A stretch of DNA of 64,000 nucleotides from Pelistega ratti. Lineage in GTDB: Bacteria; Pseudomonadota; Gammaproteobacteria; Burkholderiales; Burkholderiaceae_B. Both the position numbers and the translations under genes were made by a program. The stretch covers positions 1,240,001 through 1,304,000 of the forward strand of contig NZ_CP047165.1 of NCBI RefSeq assembly GCF_009833965.1, given 5' to 3'. The notes under the pieces are model-generated. The model saw only the letters and a list, made by a program, of their open reading frames with translations. It did no database searches and was not told the DNA's origin. Shown here piece by piece: positions 55,522 to 64,000 of the stretch (position 1 is the first letter of the stretch; each line of letters starts with the position of its first letter).

Positions 55522-56715
55522 ATGTTCCAACATGTTGCTTACTATGCAGGGGATCCCATTTTAGGTTTAGTTGATAAGTTTAATGCTGATCCTCGCCCCC
55601 ATAAAGTTAATCTCAGCATTGGTATTTATTTTGATGAAAAAGGTAAACTACCCGTTTTATCATGTGTACGTACCGCAGAAATTGAGCGTGCAAGAGAAGC
55701 ACAACCGCGTAGCTATCTACCCATGGAAGGTTTAGCAAGCTACCGACAAGCTATTCAACATTTTGTTTTTGGAAAAAACAACCCTGCTTTACTTAACAAC
55801 CGTATTGCCACTATTCAAACTATCGGTGGATCAGGCGCACTCAAAATAGGCGCTGATTTTCTCCATCAATGGTTTCCTCATGCTAAAGTCTATGTAAGCG
55901 ATCCTACATGGGATAACCATAAGAGTATTTTTGAAGGAGCGGGATTTAGTGTTAGCACATATCCTTACTATGATGCTCAAACCATTAGTGTTAAATTTGA
56001 AGAAATGGTTAGCTTCTTCAAAACACTACCAGCAGATAGTATCCTTATCCTACACCCTTGCTGTCATAACCCAACAGGCGTAGATCTCAATCCTCAACAA
56101 TGGGATGAGGTACTCCAGATTATCCAAACCAATAAACTGATTCCTTTTATGGATATTGCTTATCAAGGCTTTGGTGATAGTTTTGAAAAAGATGCCTATG
56201 CTATTCATAAAGCGATTGAGATGGGCTTATCATTTTTTGTTAGTAACTCTTTTTCTAAAAATCTATCACTATATGGTGAACGTGTTGGTGGTCTTAGTGT
56301 TGTTTGCCCCTCAACAGAAGAAGCGCAATTAGTCTTTGGTCAGCTTAAAGCAGGTGTTCGCCGTATTTACTCTAGCCCCCCTTCTCATGGTGCTTATATT
56401 ACGGCTCAAGTCATCAATACTCCAGCACTTTTCCAAGAGTGGGAACAAGAAGTTGCGCAAATGCGAGAACGGATTAAAACTATGCGTCAACAACTATACC
56501 AAACACTTAAAACAAAACTACCTCATCGTTCATTTGAGTATTTTATCCAACAACGTGGTATGTTTAGTTATACAGGTTTAACACCCGAACAAGTTCAACG
56601 CTTACAAGATGAATTTGCCATTTACCTAGTCGGCTCTGGACGTATGTGTATAGCAGGGTTAAATACAAGCAATATTGAGTATGTAGCAAATGCCATTGCA
56701 GAGGTACTTGCTTAA
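55522..56715 (+). CDS. tyrB: Aromatic amino acid / aspartate aminotransferase (class I)
   Basis: PLP-dependent aminotransferase of 397 aa in the AspC/TyrB subgroup: YYAGDPILGLVDKFNADPRP at the N-terminus, LHPCCHNPTGVDL, the PLP Lys in SNSFSKNLSLYGERVGGL, and RGMFSYTGL near the end. It makes Tyr, Phe and Asp by transamination with glutamate. AspC versus TyrB preference cannot be settled by eye. Single gene. Confidence 0.88.
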   Translation: MFQHVAYYAGDPILGLVDKFNADPRPHKVNLSIGIYFDEKGKLPVLSCVRTAEIERAREAQPRSYLPMEGLASYRQAIQHFVFGKNNPALLNNRIATIQTIGGSGALKIGADFLHQWFPHAKVYVSDPTWDNHKSIFEGAGFSVSTYPYYDAQTISVKFEEMVSFFKTLPADSILILHPCCHNPTGVDLNPQQWDEVLQIIQTNKLIPFMDIAYQGFGDSFEKDAYAIHKAIEMGLSFFVSNSFSKNLSLYGERVGGLSVVCPSTEEAQLVFGQLKAGVRRIYSSPPSHGAYITAQVINTPALFQEWEQEVAQMRERIKTMRQQLYQTLKTKLPHRSFEYFIQQRGMFSYTGLTPEQVQRLQDEFAIYLVGSGRMCIAGLNTSNIEYVANAIAEVLA

Positions 56716-56730
56716 AACCTATCTCTATCT

Positions 56731-56769
56731 AAAAAAGAGAAATAGTCTATTTAACTATTTCTCTTTTTT
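56731..56769. terminator. Terminator of the aminotransferase gene
   Basis: Perfect 15-bp arms (AAAAAAGAGAAATAG and CTATTTCTCTTTTTT) with a 9-nt loop. Confidence 0.9.
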
Positions 56770-57045
56770 GTTATATACAAAGTATTGCTTATCTATTCTA
56801 TTTCTTCTACAGCAGTGAATATATTGACTAAATAAATAGATATTTTATAGGTTTAATAGACTTAAACATAGAAGCATAACATTCTAATAAGTTTAAGATA
56901 AAGATATACACTACCATACTTTGCTTATCATTTTCCATCTATCTATAACAAGATAATAAAGCCCATTTAAGAATAATATTCTTATTATTTATGCTAGGGA
57001 TAGCCACACTATTTAACTATTTTAGGAATATAAAATAAGTCATGT
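56770..57045. other. Intergenic region before the 41-bp repeats
   Basis: AT-rich sequence between two convergent transcription units. No ORF or RNA motif was recognised. Confidence 0.4.
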
Positions 57046-57152
57046 ACACACGTTTTAGCCATTTCTTGTGCACGTTGTAGTTATACGCACACGTTTTAGC
57101 CGTTTCTTGTGCACGTTGTAGTTATACACACACGTTTTAGCCGTTTCTTGTG
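57046..57152. repeat. 41-bp tandem repeat, about 2.6 copies
   Basis: Units begin ACACGTTTTAGCC at 57048, 57089 and 57130, exactly 41 bp apart. Each unit contains TTTCTTGTGCACGTTGTAG, with a single A/G difference after GCC in the first copy. The third copy is cut off after CTTGTG. It is non-coding and lies just beyond the adhesin terminator. Confidence 0.9.
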
Positions 57153-57190
57153 TAGATAAGTTTTATAAACTGGGTGTTAAAAACACAGTA

Positions 57191-57226
57191 CAAAAAAGGT
57201 CGGAATAGATACTATTCCAACCTTTT
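57191..57226 (-). terminator. Terminator of the adhesin gene
   Basis: 15-nt arms AAAAGGTCGGAATAG / CTATTCCAACCTTTT (one G-T mismatch) with a 3-nt loop; the minus-strand reading ends in six T. Confidence 0.88.
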
Positions 57227-57290
57227 AATTTATTATTAATGAGTATGTATATAACTAACCTTTTATTGGTAAGCTATATACATCACTAGA

Positions 57291-60200
57291 TTACCACTGA
57301 TAACCAATACCAGCGGATGCTCCTACATCTCCTCGAGTATTTGCATTACCTTGCGCTTTAATGATAATCTTACCGTTATCACTAATTCGCGAGAAACCTA
57401 CTGCTACAGCACCTTCATTTTTGTAAGTCCCTGCTGAAGCAGCCAACATAGACTTACCAGGAAGGAAGGCTTGTGGTAAGCCTACTGCCGCATTGGCTCC
57501 TGCAATACCAGCACGAAGGTCTTTATTATTACGGTCAATTCGGTTATAAATATCACCAGTTCTTTGGTTCAATTGATTAACATTCACCGCATCAGTACCA
57601 TTCACACCTGGTGCAACATTGGTAATACGCTGACCACCTCCACTAATACCGCTTGAGGTAATACTTGGACCATTATTAATCGTTAAACCACCTTGATTCA
57701 AGGTTGTACCGCCAATATTGACACTACCATTACTATCCAATGTTACGTTATTGGCCAATTGGGTTTTTAAGCCTCCTTTACCATCATTAACAACACGGAT
57801 ATTATCCTTGGTAGTAGCATCTTTAGCACCACCCGTAATATTTAAGTTAGAACCCAGTGTACGATTCACCGTAATACCATCATCGCCCGTAAATTTAAGA
57901 CCATCATCCATTGTGGCAACTTCACGGGTAGTATTATTCCCATCAGTATATTTAATACGGTCAATTTCTTTACCCGCATCTTTTTCAGCAACAGTTGTTG
58001 ATCCTTTTTCTGGTTTAAGGGTAACACTTGATCCAGCCTTACCATCTGCACCACGAGGACCTGTTAGACCAATAGATCCATCTTTACCGTTGATAACTAC
58101 TGATGAACCATCTTTACCATTTACTCCGATAGTACCATCAACACCGTCTTTGCCAGCTTTTCCTACAGTAACAGAATTAGCTTTCAAATCTTTGTCTAAG
58201 GCAACAACTACCTTACCATTTTTGGTAATAGTTTTAACGTTCTCAGCACTATAGTTAGTATCGGCTTTTGTACCCTCACCCACAATCTCAAGTTTTTCAC
58301 CTAAATTTTTGTGGATAACTGAACCAGACTGCGTACCAAAGTCTAAACCTTTATTAACAAGCTCTTGCTTAGTATTATGCAACTGTGAACCATTGATAGC
58401 ATCTTTAGATGTTGAACTAATCTCACCATCAGCAACATTAACAACTTTATTACCACCGTTATCTAAACCTTTATTAGTTAAGGTCACGTTGTTTTTACTA
58501 CTATCCGATGCTTTGATAGTAATACCACTATCATTCATGGTTGTATTGCCTGTGGTTACAGTCGTGAAATCAACATTATCTTTTGTTTTCACAGTATATG
58601 TCGTGCTACCATCAGCATTTTTAGTTGGTGTCACTTCCATATTTTTACCTGCTTCAACTTTTGCTGTCGCTTGTGTCAGACCATCTTTTAACTGTTTAAC
58701 ATTAACTGCATCAGTATCAGCTTCACCAGCTTTCACGTTAGTGATCTTGTTACCATCAACACTTAAGTTACCGCCAGAGATGGTTGTTCCGCCCTCTTTA
58801 AACTCAAGTTTTTGACCATCTTTATTTGAGATAGAATCAATATTTTTCAAGTCTTTTGCAAGTTGAGCTTCTAAAGTGCCGTTTCCATCAGCTTTTACAT
58901 TAATATTACCGCTTGCTGATTTAAAGTTTTCAGAATCCTCTTTACTAACCCCCTCACCTTTAATAGTAACGAGAGAGTTAAGTGTATGGTTATTGACTAC
59001 GCCATTATTGCCAGTAAATTTCAAGCCATCATTAAGTGTTGCCACTTCTTCTCTTGTAATATTACCCGCATTATCTTTAGTTTCATAAACCATACGCGTT
59101 TTAGTGTCACCATCTTTACCATCAACACCAGCCTTACCCTGTGCCATAGTAATAGATCCACTAGAACCATCTTTACCATTGATGCCGATAGTACCGTCTT
59201 TACCATTCAAGGCTATGCCATCTTTACCATCAGCACCTTTCAAGCCAATAGAGCTATCTTTACCACTGATAGTAACACCATCTTTACCATTTTCACCTTT
59301 AACAGTAATAGTCCCTGGTTCATTATTATTACCGATAGTGACATCTTTATCTAAACCAATTTGTAATTTAGATTTGCCATCTTCAGTAACAACTTTAGTG
59401 GTTACACTGCCATCACCTTTTACAGTGACGGTTTCACCAAGTTTGGCTTTAACATCCTGACCTTTTTCATCGGTTAGACCAAAGCCACCACCTTTTGAAG
59501 GGTCAGTAATACTATTAACAGATTCTTTTAAGTCACCCACATTGACCGCATTATTTAATGTATCACCTGTAGCATTTGCTAAAGATACTTTATTACCACT
59601 AGCGTCTTTCAATCCACTATCAACATTAACAATTTGGTTACCACCATTGTTTAGACCTTTGTCGGTTACACTAACTGTCTTATTAGCAGGCGCATCTTTT
59701 GATGTAATCACTAAACCATTACCATCAATCACAGATTTACCGCCCATATTATTGATAAATGTTGCACTCGTTAAATCTTGTAGCTGTTTAGCCATTTTAA
59801 GAATTAATCGACCGTTTTCATTATCAACTCGTAAGTTTTTATCTGTTACATCAGCATTTTTACCAAGGCGACCTAAGATTTCTAGCTCTTCATTCAGTTT
59901 CTTAGCGATAGATTCACCCGTATCGCCTTTGAAACGTAAACCATCATTAAGGGTTGCCACTTCTTCGGTAATGGTTTTGTTCGGGTCTTTCGGATCTTTG
60001 GTTTCGTAAACAATACGTGTTTTGCTTTCACCGTCTTTTCCGTCAACACCTGCTTTTCCATCAGCACCTTTAATGGTTAAACCATTTGCTCCATCCTTAC
60101 CATTTAAGCCGATTGAGCCGTCTTTACCATTAATAACTACTGATGAACCATCTTTACCGTTCACACCGATAGTACCATCAACACCATCTTTACCGTCAGC

Positions 60201-63200
60201 ACCTTTTTCACCAACAGTCACTTTATTGGCGGTTAAGTCTTTTGCTAGGGCAACAACAACTTTACCGTTTTCAGTGATAGTTTTGATGTTAGTTGCATCA
60301 TATTCGGTATCTGCTTTTTCTCCCTTACCCACAATCTCAAGTTTTTCACCTAAGTTTTTATGGATAACAGCATCACTACCTGTTGATTGCGTACCAAAAT
60401 CCAAACCTTTATTGATTGTATTGGTTACATTATAAAGCTGTGAACCATTAACAGCATCTGTAGAGTTCGCGCTTACATCACCCGCTTGAACATGCGTGAT
60501 TTTATTACCATCAACACTTACATCACCGCCTTTAATGGTTGTACCACCATTTTGATTGAATACGATACTTGATTTACCATTGGTAATAGATTCAATACCG
60601 TTAAGGTTTTTAGCTAAACGGGCAGTCAAGTTATTAGAACCATCAGAAATAACACCAATGTTATTTTCTTCCGACAGTTTATTTCTATCGGTAATACCAC
60701 CGACAACATTGACTTGTTCATTTAAACGTTTTTTGATAACACTTGTATTTGCAATGGCATCACCATAGTATTTCATACCATCATCATGCGTCGCTACTTC
60801 ATGTTCTTTACCATCTTTATCTTGGTAAACGATACGGGTGATACCATCTTCGCCGTCAACACCAGCTTTACCTTTTTTAACAGAAATATCAGCCGTTGCA
60901 TTTTGTCCGTCTTTACCAGCAGGACCTGTTAAGCCAATATGACCAACACCATCTTTACCAGAAATAGATACGGCATCTTTACCGTCTTTACCACTGATTC
61001 CGACTTTACCATCTTCACCATTTTGACCGTTAGGGCCAGTAATAGTCACACCATCTTTACCATTTTGACCATCTTTGCCATTCACAACGATTTTGTCTAA
61101 ATTCGTTAATTCTGAATCTAGGCTATAGGTGTATTGTTGGTTTTCACCATTGATAGTCTGTTTAACAGATAAATTCTTACCTGCGGCAAAGGCAACTTCA
61201 TTTCCTGGTTTTACAACAGTAGAAGTAGCAGTATCAATTAATTTACCACCATCTGCTTTTGCAGTAGCTTTCCAACCACTACTATTAATTGCTTTGGAAA
61301 TGTCCTCTGTGGTGGCAATACCATTTTTACCATCAGTACCATCGGCACCTTTAGTACCATCAGCCCCAGCTTTACCATCTTGACCAACAGCAATTTTACC
61401 AATAGTCACTGCATAGTTCACAACGCCATTATCAGCAACACTTGCCGTTAGGTAATCACCCGTAGCTTGGAAATCTAAACCTTTTTGTAAAGTCGTTTGT
61501 TTCGCCGATGTTGCATCTCCATTAGCTTTATATGTTAATTCGGCGGTTTGTTCCACTTTATCCTTAGAAACGCTTACTTCATAAGTAGCATTTGGATCAC
61601 CAAATTTTTGACCATTTTGAGGCGTTACCGTTGCTAAGTTATTGGCATCATCTGCCGCTTTCACTTTTTCTGTTGAAACCGAAGCATTGACAACTTTATT
61701 TAGTTGATTAACATTAACGGCATCCGTACCATCTGTCCCTTCAGCAACATTAGTAATCTTATTACCACCGTTATTGAGACCATTATCTGTTAACGAAACC
61801 GTTTTGGTCGGATTATTCGAATTAATGGTAATACCACTACCATTGACGATCGTTGTTTTATCGCCGTCTTTAAACTCAGCACTGGTTAGATCTTTAAGCG
61901 TTTTGGCTAATTTCACCGTTAAAGAACCATTGGCATCACCGATTACACCAATATTGTTATCCGCCAGTTTAGTTGCGTCAGTCTCCCCACCAACAATACT
62001 TAATGTCTCACCAAGTTGACGATTAACATTAACATTCGCATTATCACCTTTAAAATTCAGCCCTTTTGCAATATCATCTGTATTTTTGGTGATATTTTGC
62101 GTATTGTTCGTCACATTTTGGTTGGTAGCATACAGTTGTGAGCCATTGACGGCATCTTTACTATTTGCATCAACCGTTCCGTTCGCCACATCGGTAATCT
62201 TATGATTATCGACACTAACATCTCCGCCAGAGATTATCGTTTTACCATCCTTACCTAACTCAATTTTATGCGTACCGTTAGCGATAGAATTAATATCGGT
62301 TAGGTCTTTCTCTAATGCGTAGGTATAAGTATGATCACCGTTTGTCGCTACGTCTTGTTTAATATTTAAGTTTTGACCAGCCGCATAATTCACGGTGGTA
62401 CCCGGTTTAACAATGGTAGCCGCAGCCGTTGAACCTGATGCCACGTTACCTGTTGCATTACCTAACCAACCTGAGTTGTTAATGATATCTACCACTGTTT
62501 TGACGGTTGCAATACCATCTTTACCATTAACACCCGGTTGACCCGGTACACCCGGCTTACCATCATTAATTGTTGGCGCTTCACCTAGTACCACGTCATA
62601 TTTAACCACCCCATTTTTATCAACCGAGGCAGTTGTGTAGTTACCATTGACAAAATCTAAACCGTCTGACACTTTAACGCTTTGTTTCGTACTCGCATCA
62701 CCATTCGATTTATACGATAACAAGGCATCGCCTAAGTTTTGAGCAATCGCATTAACGGTATATGTTTTCTGTCCTGTCGTTGCATCAGATGTTTCGTCAA
62801 CTGTCACATTATCGCCGGCTTTCACCACTGTGCCTAAACCTGTAATCACTTTTTTACCTTCATTGGTAATATTAGTAAGGTTATTATCCGCGGCATTATC
62901 GATTTTATCCTTAGTTTCCTTCGTTAAATCGACAGCAACTTGGCTACCAGATGCTTTAGTTTCAACATATTTTTGGTTATCTCCTCCTACCACATCAAAC
63001 TGCAAGCCACCTGCTTTATTAAGTTGCTGAGTTTCTGTTGCAGTATTTTTATCAGCACCTAGCTTAATCGTATTATTACCTAATTTATTTAGCTGATTAA
63101 CATTAACGGCATCCGTACCATCTGTCCCTTCAGCAATATTAGTAATCTTATTACCGCCGTTATTGAGACCATTATCTGTTAATGAAACCGTTTTGGTCGG

Positions 63201-64000
63201 ATTATTCGAATTAATGGTAATACCACTACCATTGACGATCGTTGTTTTATCGCCGTCTTTAAACTCAGCACTGGTTAGATCTTTAAGCGTTTTGGCTAAT
63301 TTCACCGCTAAAGAACCATTGGCATCACCGATTACGCCGATATTATTATCCGCTAATTTAGTTGCATCAGTCTCGCCACCAACAATACTTAAGGTCTCAC
63401 CAAGTTGACGATTAACATTAACATTCGCATTATCACCTTTAAAATTCAGCCCTTTTGCAATATCATCTGTATTTTTAGTGATATTTTGCGTATTGTTCGT
63501 CACATTTTGGTTGGTAGCATACAGTTGTGAGCCATTGACGGCATCTTTACTATTGGCATCAACCGTTCCGTTCGCCACATCGGTAATCTTATGATTATCA
63601 ACACTAACATCACCGCCAGAGATAATCGTTTTACCATCCTTACCTAACTCAATTTTATTGGTACCATTAGAGATAGAATTAATATCGGTTAGGTCTTTCT
63701 CTAATGCATAGGTATAAGTATGATCACCATTTGTCGCTACATCTTGTTTAATATTTAAGTTTTGACCAGCGGCATAATTCACGGTGGTACCCGGTTTAAC
63801 AATAGTAGCCGTAGCTGTTGAACCTGACGCTACATTACCTGTTGCATTACCTAACCAACCTGAGTTGTTAATAATATCTACCACTGTTTTGACGGTTGCA
63901 ATACCATCTTTACCATTAACACCCGGTTGACCCGGTACACCTGCTTTACCATTACTAATTGTGGGCGCCTCACCTAGTACCACGTCATATTTAACCACCC
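57291..64000 (-). CDS. Trimeric autotransporter adhesin (YadA/Hia-like), C-terminal part; runs off the window
   Basis: Type Vc secreted surface adhesin. The visible 2,235 codons end in a YadA anchor (about the last 90 residues, GSNL-type neck then GKSMLAASAGTYKNEGAVAV and the terminal aromatic GIGYQW), which trimerises in the outer membrane. The passenger has many neck/HANS repeats (DAVNVNQL, DAVNGSQLY), Gly-x-y collagen-like runs (near 63.9, 62.5, 61.3, 60.8-61.1, 60.0-60.2, 59.1-59.3 and 58.0-58.15 kb) and a recurring RIVYE...EVATxxDGLxFxGD module. The apparent first Met is an internal GTG codon, so the gene continues beyond 64000 and its signal peptide is outside. Confidence 0.95.
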   Translation of the reverse strand, partial: VVKYDVVLGEAPTISNGKAGVPGQPGVNGKDGIATVKTVVDIINNSGWLGNATGNVASGSTATATIVKPGTTVNYAAGQNLNIKQDVATNGDHTYTYALEKDLTDINSISNGTNKIELGKDGKTIISGGDVSVDNHKITDVANGTVDANSKDAVNGSQLYATNQNVTNNTQNITKNTDDIAKGLNFKGDNANVNVNRQLGETLSIVGGETDATKLADNNIGVIGDANGSLAVKLAKTLKDLTSAEFKDGDKTTIVNGSGITINSNNPTKTVSLTDNGLNNGGNKITNIAEGTDGTDAVNVNQLNKLGNNTIKLGADKNTATETQQLNKAGGLQFDVVGGDNQKYVETKASGSQVAVDLTKETKDKIDNAADNNLTNITNEGKKVITGLGTVVKAGDNVTVDETSDATTGQKTYTVNAIAQNLGDALLSYKSNGDASTKQSVKVSDGLDFVNGNYTTASVDKNGVVKYDVVLGEAPTINDGKPGVPGQPGVNGKDGIATVKTVVDIINNSGWLGNATGNVASGSTAAATIVKPGTTVNYAAGQNLNIKQDVATNGDHTYTYALEKDLTDINSIANGTHKIELGKDGKTIISGGDVSVDNHKITDVANGTVDANSKDAVNGSQLYATNQNVTNNTQNITKNTDDIAKGLNFKGDNANVNVNRQLGETLSIVGGETDATKLADNNIGVIGDANGSLTVKLAKTLKDLTSAEFKDGDKTTIVNGSGITINSNNPTKTVSLTDNGLNNGGNKITNVAEGTDGTDAVNVNQLNKVVNASVSTEKVKAADDANNLATVTPQNGQKFGDPNATYEVSVSKDKVEQTAELTYKANGDATSAKQTTLQKGLDFQATGDYLTASVADNGVVNYAVTIGKIAVGQDGKAGADGTKGADGTDGKNGIATTEDISKAINSSGWKATAKADGGKLIDTATSTVVKPGNEVAFAAGKNLSVKQTINGENQQYTYSLDSELTNLDKIVVNGKDGQNGKDGVTITGPNGQNGEDGKVGISGKDGKDAVSISGKDGVGHIGLTGPAGKDGQNATADISVKKGKAGVDGEDGITRIVYQDKDGKEHEVATHDDGMKYYGDAIANTSVIKKRLNEQVNVVGGITDRNKLSEENNIGVISDGSNNLTARLAKNLNGIESITNGKSSIVFNQNGGTTIKGGDVSVDGNKITHVQAGDVSANSTDAVNGSQLYNVTNTINKGLDFGTQSTGSDAVIHKNLGEKLEIVGKGEKADTEYDATNIKTITENGKVVVALAKDLTANKVTVGEKGADGKDGVDGTIGVNGKDGSSVVINGKDGSIGLNGKDGANGLTIKGADGKAGVDGKDGESKTRIVYETKDPKDPNKTITEEVATLNDGLRFKGDTGESIAKKLNEELEILGRLGKNADVTDKNLRVDNENGRLILKMAKQLQDLTSATFINNMGGKSVIDGNGLVITSKDAPANKTVSVTDKGLNNGGNQIVNVDSGLKDASGNKVSLANATGDTLNNAVNVGDLKESVNSITDPSKGGGFGLTDEKGQDVKAKLGETVTVKGDGSVTTKVVTEDGKSKLQIGLDKDVTIGNNNEPGTITVKGENGKDGVTISGKDSSIGLKGADGKDGIALNGKDGTIGINGKDGSSGSITMAQGKAGVDGKDGDTKTRMVYETKDNAGNITREEVATLNDGLKFTGNNGVVNNHTLNSLVTIKGEGVSKEDSENFKSASGNINVKADGNGTLEAQLAKDLKNIDSISNKDGQKLEFKEGGTTISGGNLSVDGNKITNVKAGEADTDAVNVKQLKDGLTQATAKVEAGKNMEVTPTKNADGSTTYTVKTKDNVDFTTVTTGNTTMNDSGITIKASDSSKNNVTLTNKGLDNGGNKVVNVADGEISSTSKDAINGSQLHNTKQELVNKGLDFGTQSGSVIHKNLGEKLEIVGEGTKADTNYSAENVKTITKNGKVVVALDKDLKANSVTVGKAGKDGVDGTIGVNGKDGSSVVINGKDGSIGLTGPRGADGKAGSSVTLKPEKGSTTVAEKDAGKEIDRIKYTDGNNTTREVATMDDGLKFTGDDGITVNRTLGSNLNITGGAKDATTKDNIRVVNDGKGGLKTQLANNVTLDSNGSVNIGGTTLNQGGLTINNGPSITSSGISGGGQRITNVAPGVNGTDAVNVNQLNQRTGDIYNRIDRNNKDLRAGIAGANAAVGLPQAFLPGKSMLAASAGTYKNEGAVAVGFSRISDNGKIIIKAQGNANTRGDVGASAGIGYQW
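61706..62611 (-). repeat. Long intragenic repeat in the adhesin, copy 2
   Basis: About 900 bp nearly identical to 63095-64000 at a constant offset of 1389 bp (463 codons) without gaps. It encodes the stretch from KYDVVLGEAPT to AVNVNQLNK. Beyond 61706 the two copies diverge. Confidence 0.9.
63095..64000 (-). repeat. Long intragenic repeat in the adhesin, copy 1 (cut by window end)
   Basis: Partner of 61706-62611. The few differences are single-base and mostly silent. The repeat probably extends past the window. Confidence 0.9.

Noticed and set aside
58083..60200. Short repeated DNA units that could look like a CRISPR or VNTR
   Set aside because: They are in frame with the adhesin and encode Gly-x-y and neck motifs; no spacer-repeat structure or cas genes.
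57718..63408. Many plus-strand ORFs of 60-178 codons inside the adhesin region
   Set aside because: They are antisense shadows of the repetitive adhesin frame, rich in Ser, Pro, Leu and Thr from its codon pattern, without ribosome-binding sites.

Overview
This is an AT-rich, gene-dense bacterial chromosome segment. Gene content and order point to Burkholderiales, probably a low-GC member of the Alcaligenaceae such as a Pelistega-like genus. The main pointers are mltA followed by rpe-gph-trpEGDC, metK-ahcY-metF with an SAH riboswitch, cca-slt-ygfA, and an LpxL-type acyltransferase divergent from metK. The placement rests on gene order and protein family only; no database search was possible.

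Layout. 0-3.7 kb: dnaQ, fabI and an LTA-synthase-type membrane sulfatase. 4-9 kb: thiamin-precursor salvage (tenA and a thiYXZ transporter), interrupted by a family-2 glycosyltransferase and the remnant of a second one; an unlisted 50-residue ORF lies before tenA. 9.3-13.3 kb: DASS carboxylate transporter, dsbC, mltA. 13.4-19.6 kb: rpe, gph, an attenuator-controlled trpEGDC operon, a HIT protein. 19.7-30.2 kb: RhlE-like helicase, EamA permease, secreted small protein, MidA-like methyltransferase, cca, slt, ygfA, and an AraC regulator divergent from a Tat-exported isochorismatase-fold hydrolase. 30.3-31.2 kb: an intact 897-bp IS481-type element with a 7-bp target duplication.

31.6-36.6 kb is the activated-methyl cycle: metF and ahcY behind a complete SAH riboswitch with its own terminator, and metK behind a leader resembling a SAM-II pseudoknot. 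36.8-42 kb: tpx, pyrE, an EamA permease, exonuclease III and a CoA-transferase. 42-44 kb: the preQ1 operon queC-queD-queE behind a leader resembling a preQ1-I aptamer with an extra hairpin. 44-48 kb: gor, an MscS-family channel, an asparaginase and a small membrane protein in one operon. 48-56.7 kb: PPK2, thiD, pcm, a cation efflux pump, an ABM protein, dprA, def and an aromatic aminotransferase. 57-64 kb: the C-terminal 2.2k residues of a giant trimeric autotransporter adhesin with collagen-like runs and a recent in-frame 1389-bp-period duplication.

The most notable content is RNA-based regulation: three metabolite-sensing leaders (two matching known classes imperfectly), a Trp attenuator, a leader hairpin over the helicase ribosome-binding site, and a possible small RNA. 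No tRNA, rRNA, CRISPR array or prophage was seen.
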